Shown: positions 23,899-31,942 of the stretch, piece after piece
Layout of the letters: each line of letters begins with the position of its first letter
Position numbering within the stretch: the stretch's first letter is position 1
Translations under genes and position numbers: made by a program
Notes under the pieces: generated by a model
The model's database searches: none
What the model saw: the letters and a program-made list of their open reading frames with translations, nothing else
What the model was told of the DNA's origin: nothing
Assembly (NCBI GenBank): GCA_036260375.1
Contig: DASZZZ010000065.1
Span: 1 to 64,000, forward strand
DNA from: DASZZZ01 sp036260375
GTDB taxonomy: Bacteria; Actinomycetota; CADDZG01; WHSQ01
Direction: 5' to 3'
DNA: 64,000 nt

Positions 23899-25358
23899 GC
23901 CTGCCGCCGCTCGATCCACGTCAGCAACGCGCGCGCCGGGATGCCGGTCGCGCCCTTCGACACCTCGTCGTAGTCGCGCTCGGCGCGCGCCATCCCCGCG
24001 ACGTCGAGGTGTGCCCACGGGACCCCGCGTGGCACGAACGAGCGCAGGAACAGCGCGGCGTAGATCGCGCCGCCGCCGGACGTCGCGCTGTTGCGCAGGT
24101 CGGCGACCTCCGACTCGCCGTCGCGCAGGTACGCGTCGATCGTCGGCATCGGCCACAGCAGCTGACCGGCGCGCTCGCCCGCGTCGCGCAGCTCCGCGCT
24201 CAGCGCGTCGTCGTTCGAGAACAGGCCGCCGGCGCGGGGGCCGAGCGCGATCGAGATTGCGCCGGTCAGCGTCGCCACGTCGACGACCGCGTCGGGCTCC
24301 ATCTCGCATGCGTACGCCAACGCGTCGCCGAGGATCAGCCGCCCCTCGGCGTCCGTGCTGATCACCTCGCTCGTGCGGCCGCCGTAGTGATGGACGACGT
24401 CGCCGGGACGGACCGCGCCGCCGTCGGGCATGTTCTCGACCGCCGGGACGATCGCAGTCACGTCGAGCGCGACGCCGAGGCGCGGGAGCGCGCTCATCGC
24501 GCCGATCACGGCCGCCGCGCCCGCCATGTCGGTCTTCATCGTCGTCATCGACGCGCCCTGCTTGAGCGTCAGACCGCCGGAGTCGAACGTGACGCCCTTG
24601 CCGACGAGCACGACGCGGCCGCGCGCGCCGTCGGGACGGTGGCGCAGCTCTATCAGCCGCGGCGGCTGCGCGGAGCCCTTGCCGACCGCGACGATGCCGC
24701 CGAAGCCGCGCTCCGCGAGCTCCCGCTCGTCGGCCACCGCGCACTCGAGCCGGTGCGCGTGGGCCACCTCACGCGCTCGCGCAGCGAGCGCGTCCGGCGT
24801 CATCGTGCTCGCGGGCTCGTTGGTCAGGTCGCGCGCCAGGATCGTCGCGTCGGCGAGGGCGGCGGCGCGCTCGGTGTCGTCGACGCGCGCGCCCGGCAGC
24901 AGCGCGCGCTCGAGCCTTCCGGCGCGCGGCTTCGACTTGTAACCCGCGAAGCGGTACGCGCCGAGCGCGAGCCCCTCCGCGGCCGCAGCCGCGGACCCGT
25001 CGACGGAGTCGTGCAGCGCGCAGACGACCGTCGCGCGCTCGCACAGCGCCCGCGCCGCGGCTCCCGCCGCGCGCCGCACCTCGGTGGGGCCCGCGGAGTC
25101 GCGGGGGCCGAGACCGGCGACCGCGATCGTCTGGGCGCGCAGCCGGCCGAGCGTCGGCACGAGCGTGACGTCGCCGACGCGCGCCTTGAACGAGATCGCG
25201 CGCAGGTGCTCGGACAGGCGGCCGTCGAGCGCCGCGTCGAGGTCCGAGCCGGCGCCCGCGAGCGCGGGGCCGTCGTCGGCCGCGAACGCCGCGACGACGA
25301 GCGCGTCGCCGGACATCTCCGTTGCGCGCTCTTCGCTCGGGATCAGCTGTGGCGGCAT
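23895..25358 (-). CDS. pepA: Leucyl aminopeptidase (M17 family)
   Basis: A 487-residue cytosolic zinc/manganese aminopeptidase that removes N-terminal residues from peptides. The C-terminal catalytic domain shows LVGKGVTFDSGGLTLK, MKTDMAGAAAV and the signature ISTDAEGRLILGDALAY, which contain the metal ligands and the catalytic Lys and Arg. The first ~160 residues are the macrodomain-like N-terminal domain. ATG 25358 follows GAGGAAG at good spacing; an internal ATG at 25316 has poor spacing. It is divergent from a membrane-protein gene 93 bases away. Confidence 0.95.
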   Translation of the reverse strand: MPPQLIPSEERATEMSGDALVVAAFAADDGPALAGAGSDLDAALDGRLSEHLRAISFKARVGDVTLVPTLGRLRAQTIAVAGLGPRDSAGPTEVRRAAGAAARALCERATVVCALHDSVDGSAAAAAEGLALGAYRFAGYKSKPRAGRLERALLPGARVDDTERAAALADATILARDLTNEPASTMTPDALAARAREVAHAHRLECAVADERELAERGFGGIVAVGKGSAQPPRLIELRHRPDGARGRVVLVGKGVTFDSGGLTLKQGASMTTMKTDMAGAAAVIGAMSALPRLGVALDVTAIVPAVENMPDGGAVRPGDVVHHYGGRTSEVISTDAEGRLILGDALAYACEMEPDAVVDVATLTGAISIALGPRAGGLFSNDDALSAELRDAGERAGQLLWPMPTIDAYLRDGESEVADLRNSATSGGGAIYAALFLRSFVPRGVPWAHLDVAGMARAERDYDEVSKGATGIPARALLTWIERRQA

Positions 25359-25451
25359 CTCTTCCTCGTCGGGCGCTGGGGCCTTGCGTGTATACCAGCC
25401 GGGCCGGCGCACGCCGCGCGTTCGTTCGCGACGCGCACGAAATCCGCCGAG

Positions 25452-26324
25452 ATGCGCAGAGTGCGGGATACCGTGACGCGCTATGCGGACCAGTGCGAGG
25501 ACCGGCCTCTGACCGGCGAGTTCCTGGCGCTCGTGGGCATCGCATGGATGCTCGTGTACGCGGCCGCAGCCGTGCGGGCGCGTCGGAACGCCCCTCTCTC
25601 CACGACCGAGCAGTTCCGGCGCGCGATGGAGGTCATCACACCCGACGGCGTCCCGCCCCGGTTCGTGCGCCGCCCGAGCACGGGGGCCGGCACGACGCAG
25701 GACGGCCGCGCTTCGAAGGCGCTCGCCGCGTCCGAGACCGCGTCGGGAACCGGCGAGGCACGGTTCGTGGACTACGGCGTCGAGGCGGGCGCCGACGCGC
25801 CGGCGCCGGAGACCACGCAGCCGGCGGCGTCCGCGCCGACGGGTGCCGCGGCGCGCGCGGACGACCAACCACGCCCGAGCACCCCGCGGCCCGCGACGCG
25901 CGTGCGCTCCGGCTCGCGCGCGCGGCCCGCGCCGCGCGTGCGCTCTGGCTCGCGCGCGCGGTCCACGCCGCGCGGGCGATCGGCGTCGCGCAAGGCGCGT
26001 CGTCCGGCGGGCTCGACGCGCTCGCGCCTCGCCGTCCGGCGCGTCGCTCCGGCGTCCCGTCGCGCGGCCGACGTGCGCGAGCGCGCGCTGGCGGGCTTGT
26101 GCGTCGCCGTGCCCGCGACCGCGCTCGTCGGTGTCGTCGGCGGGGGCGGATGGTGGACGCTGCCCGGCGCGTGTGCGGCGGCGCTCGCGCTCTACGTGTC
26201 CGCGCTGCTCGAGGACAAGCACCGGCGCGACGAGCGCCGCCGCAAGGTCCGCTCGCTCGCGGCGCGACGCGCCGCGTACGGGCGGCGTCCGGCCGCGCCG
26301 GCGCGCGCGTCCGGGCGCCGCTAG
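25452..26324 (+). CDS. Membrane protein with Arg/Ser/Pro-rich linker
   Basis: About 290 residues. One hydrophobic segment near the N-terminus (FLALVGIAWMLVYAAAAV) precedes the charged RARRNAPLSTTEQFRRAME. Residues ~110-195 are low complexity with repeated SGSRARPAPRVR-type units (three near-copies at about 25903-25980). Two further hydrophobic stretches (LAGLCVAVPATALVGVV and LPGACAAALALYVSALL) precede a basic tail, DKHRRDERRRKVRSLAARRA. The fold is unknown; conserved position in the membrane of an actinobacterium is my guess. The start (ATG 25452) lacks a ribosome-binding site and is uncertain; ATG 25547 would delete most of the first helix. Confidence 0.75.
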   Translation: MRRVRDTVTRYADQCEDRPLTGEFLALVGIAWMLVYAAAAVRARRNAPLSTTEQFRRAMEVITPDGVPPRFVRRPSTGAGTTQDGRASKALAASETASGTGEARFVDYGVEAGADAPAPETTQPAASAPTGAAARADDQPRPSTPRPATRVRSGSRARPAPRVRSGSRARSTPRGRSASRKARRPAGSTRSRLAVRRVAPASRRAADVRERALAGLCVAVPATALVGVVGGGGWWTLPGACAAALALYVSALLEDKHRRDERRRKVRSLAARRAAYGRRPAAPARASGRR

Positions 26325-26359
26325 GCACGCCCGCCGAGCGCCGGTTTAGGGTGCCCGCC

Positions 26360-26992
26360 ATGGACCTCTCCGAGCTCGGGACGCGGCTGCGTCGCGACCT
26401 CGACGAGAAGAACGAGGCGCGCGAGCGCGGGCTGTCGGGGAGCCGGAGCGCGATACGGGCGTGCGGCAACGCGATCCGGGCCCTGCATCGCTACGAGGTC
26501 GACGCCGCGACCGCGCTGATCGACGAGGCACAGCGTCACCTCGACGGCGCGCGCTCGGCCCTGGAGCGCCACCACGACATCCTCCACGCCGGCTTCGTGC
26601 ACGACGCCGAGAAGGAGCTCGCCGAGGCGCGCATCACGTTCGCGCTCGTCGTCGGGCAGCCGCTCCCGTCGCCCGACGACGCCGGCGTGCCCACCGCCGC
26701 CTACCTCAAGGGCATGGCCGAGGCGATCGGCGAGCTGCGGCGCCACATCCTCGACCTCATGCGGCGCGGCGAGCTCAAGCGGTGCGAGGAGCTGCTCGGC
26801 GGGATGGACGACATGTACTACCTGCTCGTGTCGATGGACTACCCCGACGGCATCACGATGGGGCTGCGGCGCCTGACCGACGTCGCGCGCTCGATCATCG
26901 AGCGGACGCGCGGCGACTTCACCACGTCGCTCATCCAGAGCTCGCTGCGCGCGGCGCTGTCGGAGCACGCCGAGCGTCTCGGGCGGGGCTAG
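26360..26992 (+). CDS. Translin-superfamily protein
   Basis: A 210-residue all-helical protein. DYPDGITMGLRRLTDVARSI followed by IERTRGDFTTSL (about 165-200) is the conserved C-terminal signature of the translin/TRAX superfamily; GFVHDAEKELAEARITFALV is the helix that carries acidic residues in TRAX. In eukaryotes these proteins form octameric nucleic-acid-binding complexes with RNase activity; the role of the prokaryotic members is not established. ATG 26360 lies 7 bases after TAGGGT (26347-26352), a leaderless arrangement. The tRNA-Ala gene follows 38 bases downstream. Confidence 0.85.
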   Translation: MDLSELGTRLRRDLDEKNEARERGLSGSRSAIRACGNAIRALHRYEVDAATALIDEAQRHLDGARSALERHHDILHAGFVHDAEKELAEARITFALVVGQPLPSPDDAGVPTAAYLKGMAEAIGELRRHILDLMRRGELKRCEELLGGMDDMYYLLVSMDYPDGITMGLRRLTDVARSIIERTRGDFTTSLIQSSLRAALSEHAERLGRG

Positions 26993-27030
26993 CCGCGGAC
27001 CGGGGGCCGGTTAGGATTGGCCGGTTCCAC

Positions 27031-27103
27031 GGGCCAGTAGCTCAGTTGGTAGAGCGCACCCCTCGCACGGGTGAGGTCAGGGGTTCGACTCCCCTCTGGT
27101 CCA
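27031..27103 (+). tRNA. tRNA-Ala (anticodon CGC)
   Basis: A 73-base cloverleaf: acceptor GGGCCAG pairs with CTGGTCC, D arm GCTC/GAGC, anticodon stem CACCC/GGGTG with loop CTCGCAC giving anticodon CGC, and T arm AGGGG-TTCGACT-CCCCT. The G3-U70 pair that identifies alanine tRNAs is present. CCA is not encoded: the base after the discriminator A is followed by CAACG. A TAGGAT box at 27012-27017 is the likely -10. Its 3' end is the left border of the AT-richer island. Confidence 0.96.
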
Positions 27104-27592
27104 CAACGACGAAACCGCAGGCCACAGCGTTTGCATTCCGATCGCGCCTGACTGGAAGAGTCAGACAGCGTTCGTCATCAGTGGTCATCATCGGGACCGT
27201 TCCCGGCCCGCGCCCGGGAGTGAAGGTCCTGGCGCGGCGTCCCCAAATCGCGGGGAGCTAGCTACTCCCCGAAAAGCGAGCCGTGCCTGAGCCTGCCTCG
27301 CCGCCACGAATCAGGGCGATCGGCTACGGGCGAATCGGTCACCGCACTGACTCACCTTCACACAAAGGAACGTTTCCTCTCTTCGACCTTGGACTGGGAG
27401 GAGTGGGCTCCAGACGACTGGGTTCGCCTGCGCGACCAAAGCTTCGCGGGTGAGCGGAACTGGGGCGCCAGAACGTCGGCAAAGCCGAGATGTCCCTAGC
27501 GACTACTACGAGTTGCCGTAGCGGCGCTAGCGGGGACGGCGGATCGAACGGTTCCGGATGTGCGATCCCAGCAAGCGTCTCGCCGTCGGCCG
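27104..27592. other. Gene-free left end of the island
   Basis: About 490 bases of visibly lower GC with no complete gene. A frame without a start codon is open from about 27230 to 27492 on the plus strand and includes the protein-like stretch LDWEEWAPDDWVRLRDQSF, perhaps a decayed gene. Short features are GTCATCA repeated at 27174-27180 and 27184-27190, a CTGACT/AGTCAG hairpin at 27148-27164 and a GGGGAG/CTCCCC hairpin near 27253-27271. No integrase remnant or copy of the tRNA end was recognised. Confidence 0.5.
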
Positions 27593-28486
27593 CTAACCAG
27601 CTTCACGGCCGGACCCGCGTGGGCTATTCGTGTCGACAAGGACAGAACAATCTAGGTACGCCTGAAACTCCTCCAAGAAGAGTTCGCCTAATCGACTGTC
27701 GGTCGGCACAACGATGTAGGGGCGCATCTGGCGCCCTTCATGTTGAGGCCAATGCCGATTCGAGTCTTCAAGATGAGCGACCACGCCGACGTATACCTGA
27801 TCATCCACCCTAACCATGTGCGTACGAGGAAGCCTCGCGTACCTCAAATACATCCAGCTTCCCGGAGCCTTATCGTGAACTTCTTGACGTAGACACTTCA
27901 CGAGTTCGACCGAATTGCGTTCCAGCTGGCCTTTCATCTCCTCCGCAGTGGCAGGCGCGAGAGGCAGCATTGTCCGAACCAGATCGAGCATCTCGAGTGG
28001 CGATTCCGGCGACAGAGATAGAAGGACCACGCGACATCCTTCGTTCACGCGATCCGCGAGGGTTTTCGCAAGTCCGTACTGACACAGCCGACGATTGTGG
28101 TACGCGAGAATAGCAATTTCGTGTTGCGCCTTCCCGACGATTTCATTTTGAAAGCCCTCTTCGTAGTAGCCGACGTAATGAACCGGAACCTTGAGATCGG
28201 CCGTCCCGTGAAGTTTTCTAAGGGTCTTCAGCACACCATTGAGATGTCCGACCGCTTCGGCGATCGCTTCGCGGTCGCGCACAGCGTCATCGCGCGAAAC
28301 CGACATCAGTACACGCGAGAGTTTGTCCAGAGGGAGTATCTCTTGGAGGAGCTCCCGTTCTTGTGCACGAGCTGCTTCGAGTCTTCCGACCCGTACGATG
28401 AGATAGATGCTCAGCCCGATACTGCCGATCCCAACAAGAAGTCCACCAACGCTCGCAACATCGACCAAGGCATCAGAGATGCTCAA
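27593..28486 (-). CDS. Membrane-anchored protein with a PLD-like (DUF5919-type) domain
   Basis: A 297-residue protein. Residues ~8-33 are one hydrophobic segment (VGGLLVGIGSIGLSIYLIV), followed by a charged, probably coiled stretch. The remainder resembles the PLD-like domains of the DUF5919 type: YYEEGFQNEIVGKAQHEIAI, then DRVNEGCRVVLLSLSPESPL, then WMYLRYARLPRTHMVRVDDQ and a final FLEEFQAYLDCS. I see no HxKxxxxD catalytic motif, so it may sense or bind rather than cut. The start is a TTG at 28486 behind GAGGGAG, inside the end of the frameshifted dehydrogenase gene, implying translational coupling. Codon use is far less GC-rich than the flanks. Family assignment is tentative. Confidence 0.75.
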   Translation of the reverse strand: MSISDALVDVASVGGLLVGIGSIGLSIYLIVRVGRLEAARAQERELLQEILPLDKLSRVLMSVSRDDAVRDREAIAEAVGHLNGVLKTLRKLHGTADLKVPVHYVGYYEEGFQNEIVGKAQHEIAILAYHNRRLCQYGLAKTLADRVNEGCRVVLLSLSPESPLEMLDLVRTMLPLAPATAEEMKGQLERNSVELVKCLRQEVHDKAPGSWMYLRYARLPRTHMVRVDDQVYVGVVAHLEDSNRHWPQHEGRQMRPYIVVPTDSRLGELFLEEFQAYLDCSVLVDTNSPRGSGREAG

Positions 28487-29437
28487 TGGCTCCCTCGATT
28501 CTCTTGATCAGCTCTTGCCGCATGCGGCGCGTCGATTCGAGACTCAGACCGGCGATATGCGGAGATATCAGAACGCGCTCATCTCTGAGTGCCGGCAATT
28601 CACGTTCGCGGTAAACGTCGAGGCCGCATGCCCAGATCGCGCCGGACCTGAACCCGGCCTCAAGCGCCCCTTCTTCTACGATCTCTGCTCGCGACGTGTT
28701 GATCAGGATGAGCGGGTGTGAAGCTTTCTGGATCACGCCAGCGGTAATGAGATTTCGACTCTTGTTGGAAAGCGGTAGGTGGAGTGAAACAAAGTCCGAG
28801 TGAGCGAAGAGGGCTAGCGGTCTGATTCGAGCGCGGCAATGCCGTCGAACTCCCTATGTGCCGAGGGCGTGAACGTCCAGACGGCGACCCCGAGTCCGAG
28901 AGGGCGCGCCAGGCGCGCAAGATCGAAAGCGATACTTCCGGCCCCCACGATACCTAGTGTCTTCCCGAAGACCTCGATTGCCTTTCCATGCCGAGCCACT
29001 CCGTCGATCGTCAAGGAGCTCTGTCCGAGCCCCGCCGTTACGGCAGCATCGGCCTCACCGAGACGTTTTGCCAGAGCGAGAAGCATCGCGAGAGCATGTT
29101 CGGCAACCGATCTCGAGTTCGAGGCGGAGACCGAAAGCACCTCGACGCCCCGCGCCGCGAACTCAGGGATCGCGATATTGTCCGTGCCATTGCTCAGCGT
29201 CGCGATCACCTTCAGTCGCTTTGTGTGGGAGGCTACATCTCGGGAGAGGGGCTCTTTCGCGCCGCATACAAGCACTTCGAATTCCTGCACTAGACCGACA
29301 AGTTCGTCCGCGCCAGGCCGATCGGGTTGCTGGCGAATGAGGACGTCTTCGACGAGGTTGTGGAGGTCGGCGATGAACTCCGGTTCATTGCGAAGATGAC
29401 TTATCGAAACGTACGCGTTCTTGAACTTGCGCGTCAT
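28473..29437 (-). pseudogene. D-2-hydroxyacid dehydrogenase gene split by a -1 frameshift
   Basis: Two frames together encode one NAD-dependent D-2-hydroxyacid dehydrogenase of about 320 residues (phosphoglycerate-dehydrogenase superfamily). The first ends at TAG 28816-28814 after GIAALESDR; the protein resumes at once in another frame with ALFAHSDFVSLHLPLS. One missing base near 28815 explains the break. Motifs are otherwise intact: GIVGAGSIAFDLAR binds NAD, and the catalytic Arg (NTSRAEIV), Glu (GLDVYRERE) and His (LISPHIAG) are all present. The likely start is ATG 29437 behind GGAGG; 29455 is also possible. It is recently broken, or a sequencing error, or a programmed frameshift. It is followed by the overlapping PLD-like gene. 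Confidence 0.8.
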
Positions 29438-29470
29438 CAGTACCGGATCCTCCATCTCCAGAAACACTTT

Positions 29471-29499
29471 ACTGTACTGTGCCGAAAGCGCTGGGTTAA
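29471..29499 (-). promoter_or_regulatory. Candidate promoter for the 2-hydroxyacid dehydrogenase operon
   Basis: On the minus strand, TTAACC (29494-29499) and TACAGT (29471-29476) are separated by 17 bases, 33 bases upstream of ATG 29437. Both hexamers match four of six consensus bases. It lies in the divergent region with the FAD-linked oxidase gene. Confidence 0.5.
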
Positions 29500-29665
29500 C
29501 CAGTAGGGACGAGACGAGCCACGAGAGATGAGGGCGCCGTAGCCGGCGACGAGATGTTCCGCAGGCCTGGGTCAATGCGCCCGAAAGGTAATGACCGATA
29601 CCCAGTCGACACGCTTCTGGCGGCGCAAGCTCGGATTTTCACAGACAGAAGGTGAGGAAGACTGC

Positions 29666-31024
29666 ATGGGAATCGATCAACTAGAGCAGGGGCTGTCCGC
29701 ACGAAGCTTTATCACGAACTTCGCCGAGCGGAAGCGCTATTCACGCGACATAACAGGTCGGTTCTCCGGCGTGCCGCAGGCCGTTGCGCGGCCGAAAAAC
29801 CTAGAGGAAGTCTCGCAAATTCTTGGCGCCTGCAGCCGAGCGCGCGTGGGAGTCGTCCCTCGGGGTGGCAATACCGGACTTGTCGGGGGCGCGATCGCCG
29901 TCGCCGAGGAGATCGTCGTAACGCTTGAACGCATGAATGGGATCACGGGGATCGACTCAGCTTCGAGGACGATCCTGGTGGAGGGGGGCGTGACGCTGGG
30001 AGCCGTTCGCGCACATGCACAAGCGAAGGGACTTGACTTTCCCATCGATTTCGCTGCCCGGGCTAGCGCCACGATCGGCGGAATGATTGCCACTGACGCT
30101 GGCGGAGCGCTCGCGCTCCGGTACGGCTCGATGCGCGATCTGGTGGTCGCCCTCCAAGTCGCGCTGGCCGACGGCACCGTCATCGATCGTCTTGACCGAC
30201 CGCACAAGGACAGCAGCGGTTTCGACTTGACGCGGCTGATCTGCGGGAGTGAGGGAACTCTAGGCATCGTGACAGCGGCGCGCCTAAAGCTTATTCCCCA
30301 AGCGAGCCATCGGATTGCGGCAATCCTCGCCGTGGATTCTCTCGAGGACGCGGTCATCGTTGCCGATTTGCTTGCGCGCGAATCCACGTCGCTTGAGGCG
30401 GCCGACTTCTTCCTGCAGTCTGGTTTGTCGATCGTGACGAAGCATACGAACCTGCCTCCATTGTTTCGCGAAGAGCATTCGGCTTTTCTCGTGACCTTGC
30501 ACGCGGGCGATATGGATCCGAGTGAAGAGCTAGCAGATGTACTCCGCAGTTGTGACCGCGTACGCGATGCAGTGGTCGCGCAGTCATCGCAACGGATCCA
30601 TACGTTGTGGAAATATCGAGAGATGCACAATGATGCCGTCAATGCCATGGGGATTCCGCACAAGTTCGATATAGCTGTTCGTGTCGAGCTCGTCCCTCTC
30701 TTGGTTGACGCGATCAACGCGTGGTTGGCCGCGGAGAGGCCGGACGCCGTTGCCATTTATTTCGGGCATCTCATTGATGGGAACGTACATGTGAATGTCC
30801 TAGGGGCGGAGGTCGATGACGACGTCATGGAAGAGGCGGTGTTTCGTCTTGTCGTCGACATGAATGGAAGTATTGCGGCCGAGCACGGCATTGGTCAGGC
30901 GAAGAGCAAGTGGCTACACCTCGCCCGACCTGAAAGCGAAATCGAGGCGATGTACGCGGTCAAGCGTTCCCTGGATCGGGAGGGCATCATGAACCCTGGG
31001 AAGCTCTTTCCAAACACGAGATGA
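29666..31024 (+). CDS. FAD-linked D-2-hydroxyacid oxidase/dehydrogenase (GlcD/D2HGDH-like)
   Basis: A 452-residue flavoprotein of the GlcD / D-2-hydroxyglutarate dehydrogenase / D-lactate dehydrogenase group. The PCMH FAD domain includes VGVVPRGGNTGLVGGA (about 68-83), SATIGGMIATDAGG and ICGSEGTLGIVT. The C-terminal oxidase domain has YFGHLIDGNVHVN and AAEHGIGQAKSKWL, whose His residues are metal ligands in this family. ATG 29666 follows GAGGAAG; the frame is open to ATG 29591, which would add 25 atypical residues. It is divergent from the broken dehydrogenase gene. The composition matches the island rather than the flanks. The exact hydroxyacid is unknown. Confidence 0.9.
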   Translation: MGIDQLEQGLSARSFITNFAERKRYSRDITGRFSGVPQAVARPKNLEEVSQILGACSRARVGVVPRGGNTGLVGGAIAVAEEIVVTLERMNGITGIDSASRTILVEGGVTLGAVRAHAQAKGLDFPIDFAARASATIGGMIATDAGGALALRYGSMRDLVVALQVALADGTVIDRLDRPHKDSSGFDLTRLICGSEGTLGIVTAARLKLIPQASHRIAAILAVDSLEDAVIVADLLARESTSLEAADFFLQSGLSIVTKHTNLPPLFREEHSAFLVTLHAGDMDPSEELADVLRSCDRVRDAVVAQSSQRIHTLWKYREMHNDAVNAMGIPHKFDIAVRVELVPLLVDAINAWLAAERPDAVAIYFGHLIDGNVHVNVLGAEVDDDVMEEAVFRLVVDMNGSIAAEHGIGQAKSKWLHLARPESEIEAMYAVKRSLDREGIMNPGKLFPNTR

Positions 31025-31091
31025 ACGTGGATTACACGTGGGCGGAGCTCGTCTTCGCCCGGCGCACACTCTCGTCCGGTGCCCGCGCCTT

Positions 31092-31113
31092 GCGCCCGGC
31101 CCTCGGCGGGCGC
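31092..31113 (+). terminator. Hairpin at the right end of the island
   Basis: Seven-bp perfect stem (31092-31098 with 31107-31113, 8-base loop) 68 bases after the FAD oxidase stop and upstream of the FKBP gene. It sits about where base composition returns to the very GC-rich background. No T-run is visible. Confidence 0.4.
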
Positions 31114-31178
31114 CGAGACTCGCGTGACGGGATCGCTTGCGCCCGCACGGCGCCCGTCGTCCGGTAGGCTCCGCGCCC

Positions 31179-31643
31179 ATGACCCTTTCGTACCGGTTGC
31201 GCGTCGCGGGCGCGGCCCTGTGCGCCGCGGTCGCGCTGTCCGCGTGCGGCGACGACGCCGCGGAGCTCGGCACGGGTGCCGACTGCGAGCAGGGGCGCCG
31301 CGTCGAGCTGTCCGACGGGTTCGTGGTCGTCGACCAGGAGTGCGGCGACGGCGACGAGGCGCTCAGCGGCGCGACGCTGACGATGCACTACACCGGCAAG
31401 CTCGAGGACGGCACCGTGTTCGAGTCGTCGCCGGAGGAGCAGCCGTTCACGTTCGTCCTCGGCGCCGGCGAGGTCATCGAGGGCTGGGACCAGGGCATCC
31501 GCGGCATGCTCGAGGGGGGCCGGCGCCGGCTCGTGATCCCACCCGAGCTCGCCTACGGCGAGGAGGGCCAGCCGCCGGACATCCCCGGCGGCGAGACGCT
31601 GACGTTCGACGTCCACCTCGTGCGCGTCGAGTTCGCCGAGTAG
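31179..31643 (+). CDS. FKBP-type peptidyl-prolyl isomerase lipoprotein
   Basis: A 154-residue exported folding catalyst. Residues 1-22 form a lipoprotein signal peptide ending at the lipobox LSAC. The FKBP domain (about 55-154) includes LTMHYTGKLEDGTVFESS, FVLGAGEVIEGWDQGIRGM and GGRRRLVIPPELAYGE, covering the prolyl-binding pocket. ATG 31179 lies 8 bases after TAGGCT (31165-31170) with no ribosome-binding site, so it is probably leaderless. It may help fold secreted proteins outside the membrane, alongside the SurA/PrsA-like lipoprotein at 54448. Confidence 0.93.
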   Translation: MTLSYRLRVAGAALCAAVALSACGDDAAELGTGADCEQGRRVELSDGFVVVDQECGDGDEALSGATLTMHYTGKLEDGTVFESSPEEQPFTFVLGAGEVIEGWDQGIRGMLEGGRRRLVIPPELAYGEEGQPPDIPGGETLTFDVHLVRVEFAE

Positions 31644-31648
31644 CGGCG

Positions 31649-31942
31649 ATGAGGCGGCACGCAGACGATCGTGGCGGCGCAGCCGCGCGGAGCCGGCCGG
31701 TCCACCTCGTCGCGCTCGTGTGCGTCTCGACCGTCGCCGGTTACGCGTTCGCGAGCGTCGTCCACGCACGCGTCCTGTCGCAGGGGTGTCGCGACGTCGT
31801 CGGCAGCTCGGTGTGCGCCGCGCCGTCGGTCCTCGGGCTCACCGTCGTCGCGGCGGTGGCGTCGTTCGCCGTCCTGCTCGCGATCAGATCCAGCACCAGC
31901 CGTCGGTCGGGCGGTCGGCGGCGTCGTCCTCGGTCCGGGTGA
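31649..31942 (+). CDS. Small membrane protein (97 residues)
   Basis: Two hydrophobic helices (VHLVALVCVSTVAGYAFASVV and VLGLTVVAAVASFAVLLAI) flank a loop with two Cys, and the N- and C-termini are Arg-rich. No family is recognised. ATG 31649 is 5 bases after the FKBP stop. The last 59 bases overlap the convergent O-mannosyltransferase gene, which is unusual and lowers confidence, although the membrane pattern is convincing. Confidence 0.5.
   Translation: MRRHADDRGGAAARSRPVHLVALVCVSTVAGYAFASVVHARVLSQGCRDVVGSSVCAAPSVLGLTVVAAVASFAVLLAIRSSTSRRSGGRRRRPRSG

Noticed and set aside
25903..25980. Three near-identical SGSRARP-type units in the membrane protein
   Set aside because: Explained by a low-complexity linker; not a mobile repeat or CRISPR.
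27490..27813. 107-residue plus-strand frame at the left of the island
   Set aside because: Lies antisense to the PLD-like protein gene, no recognisable motif.
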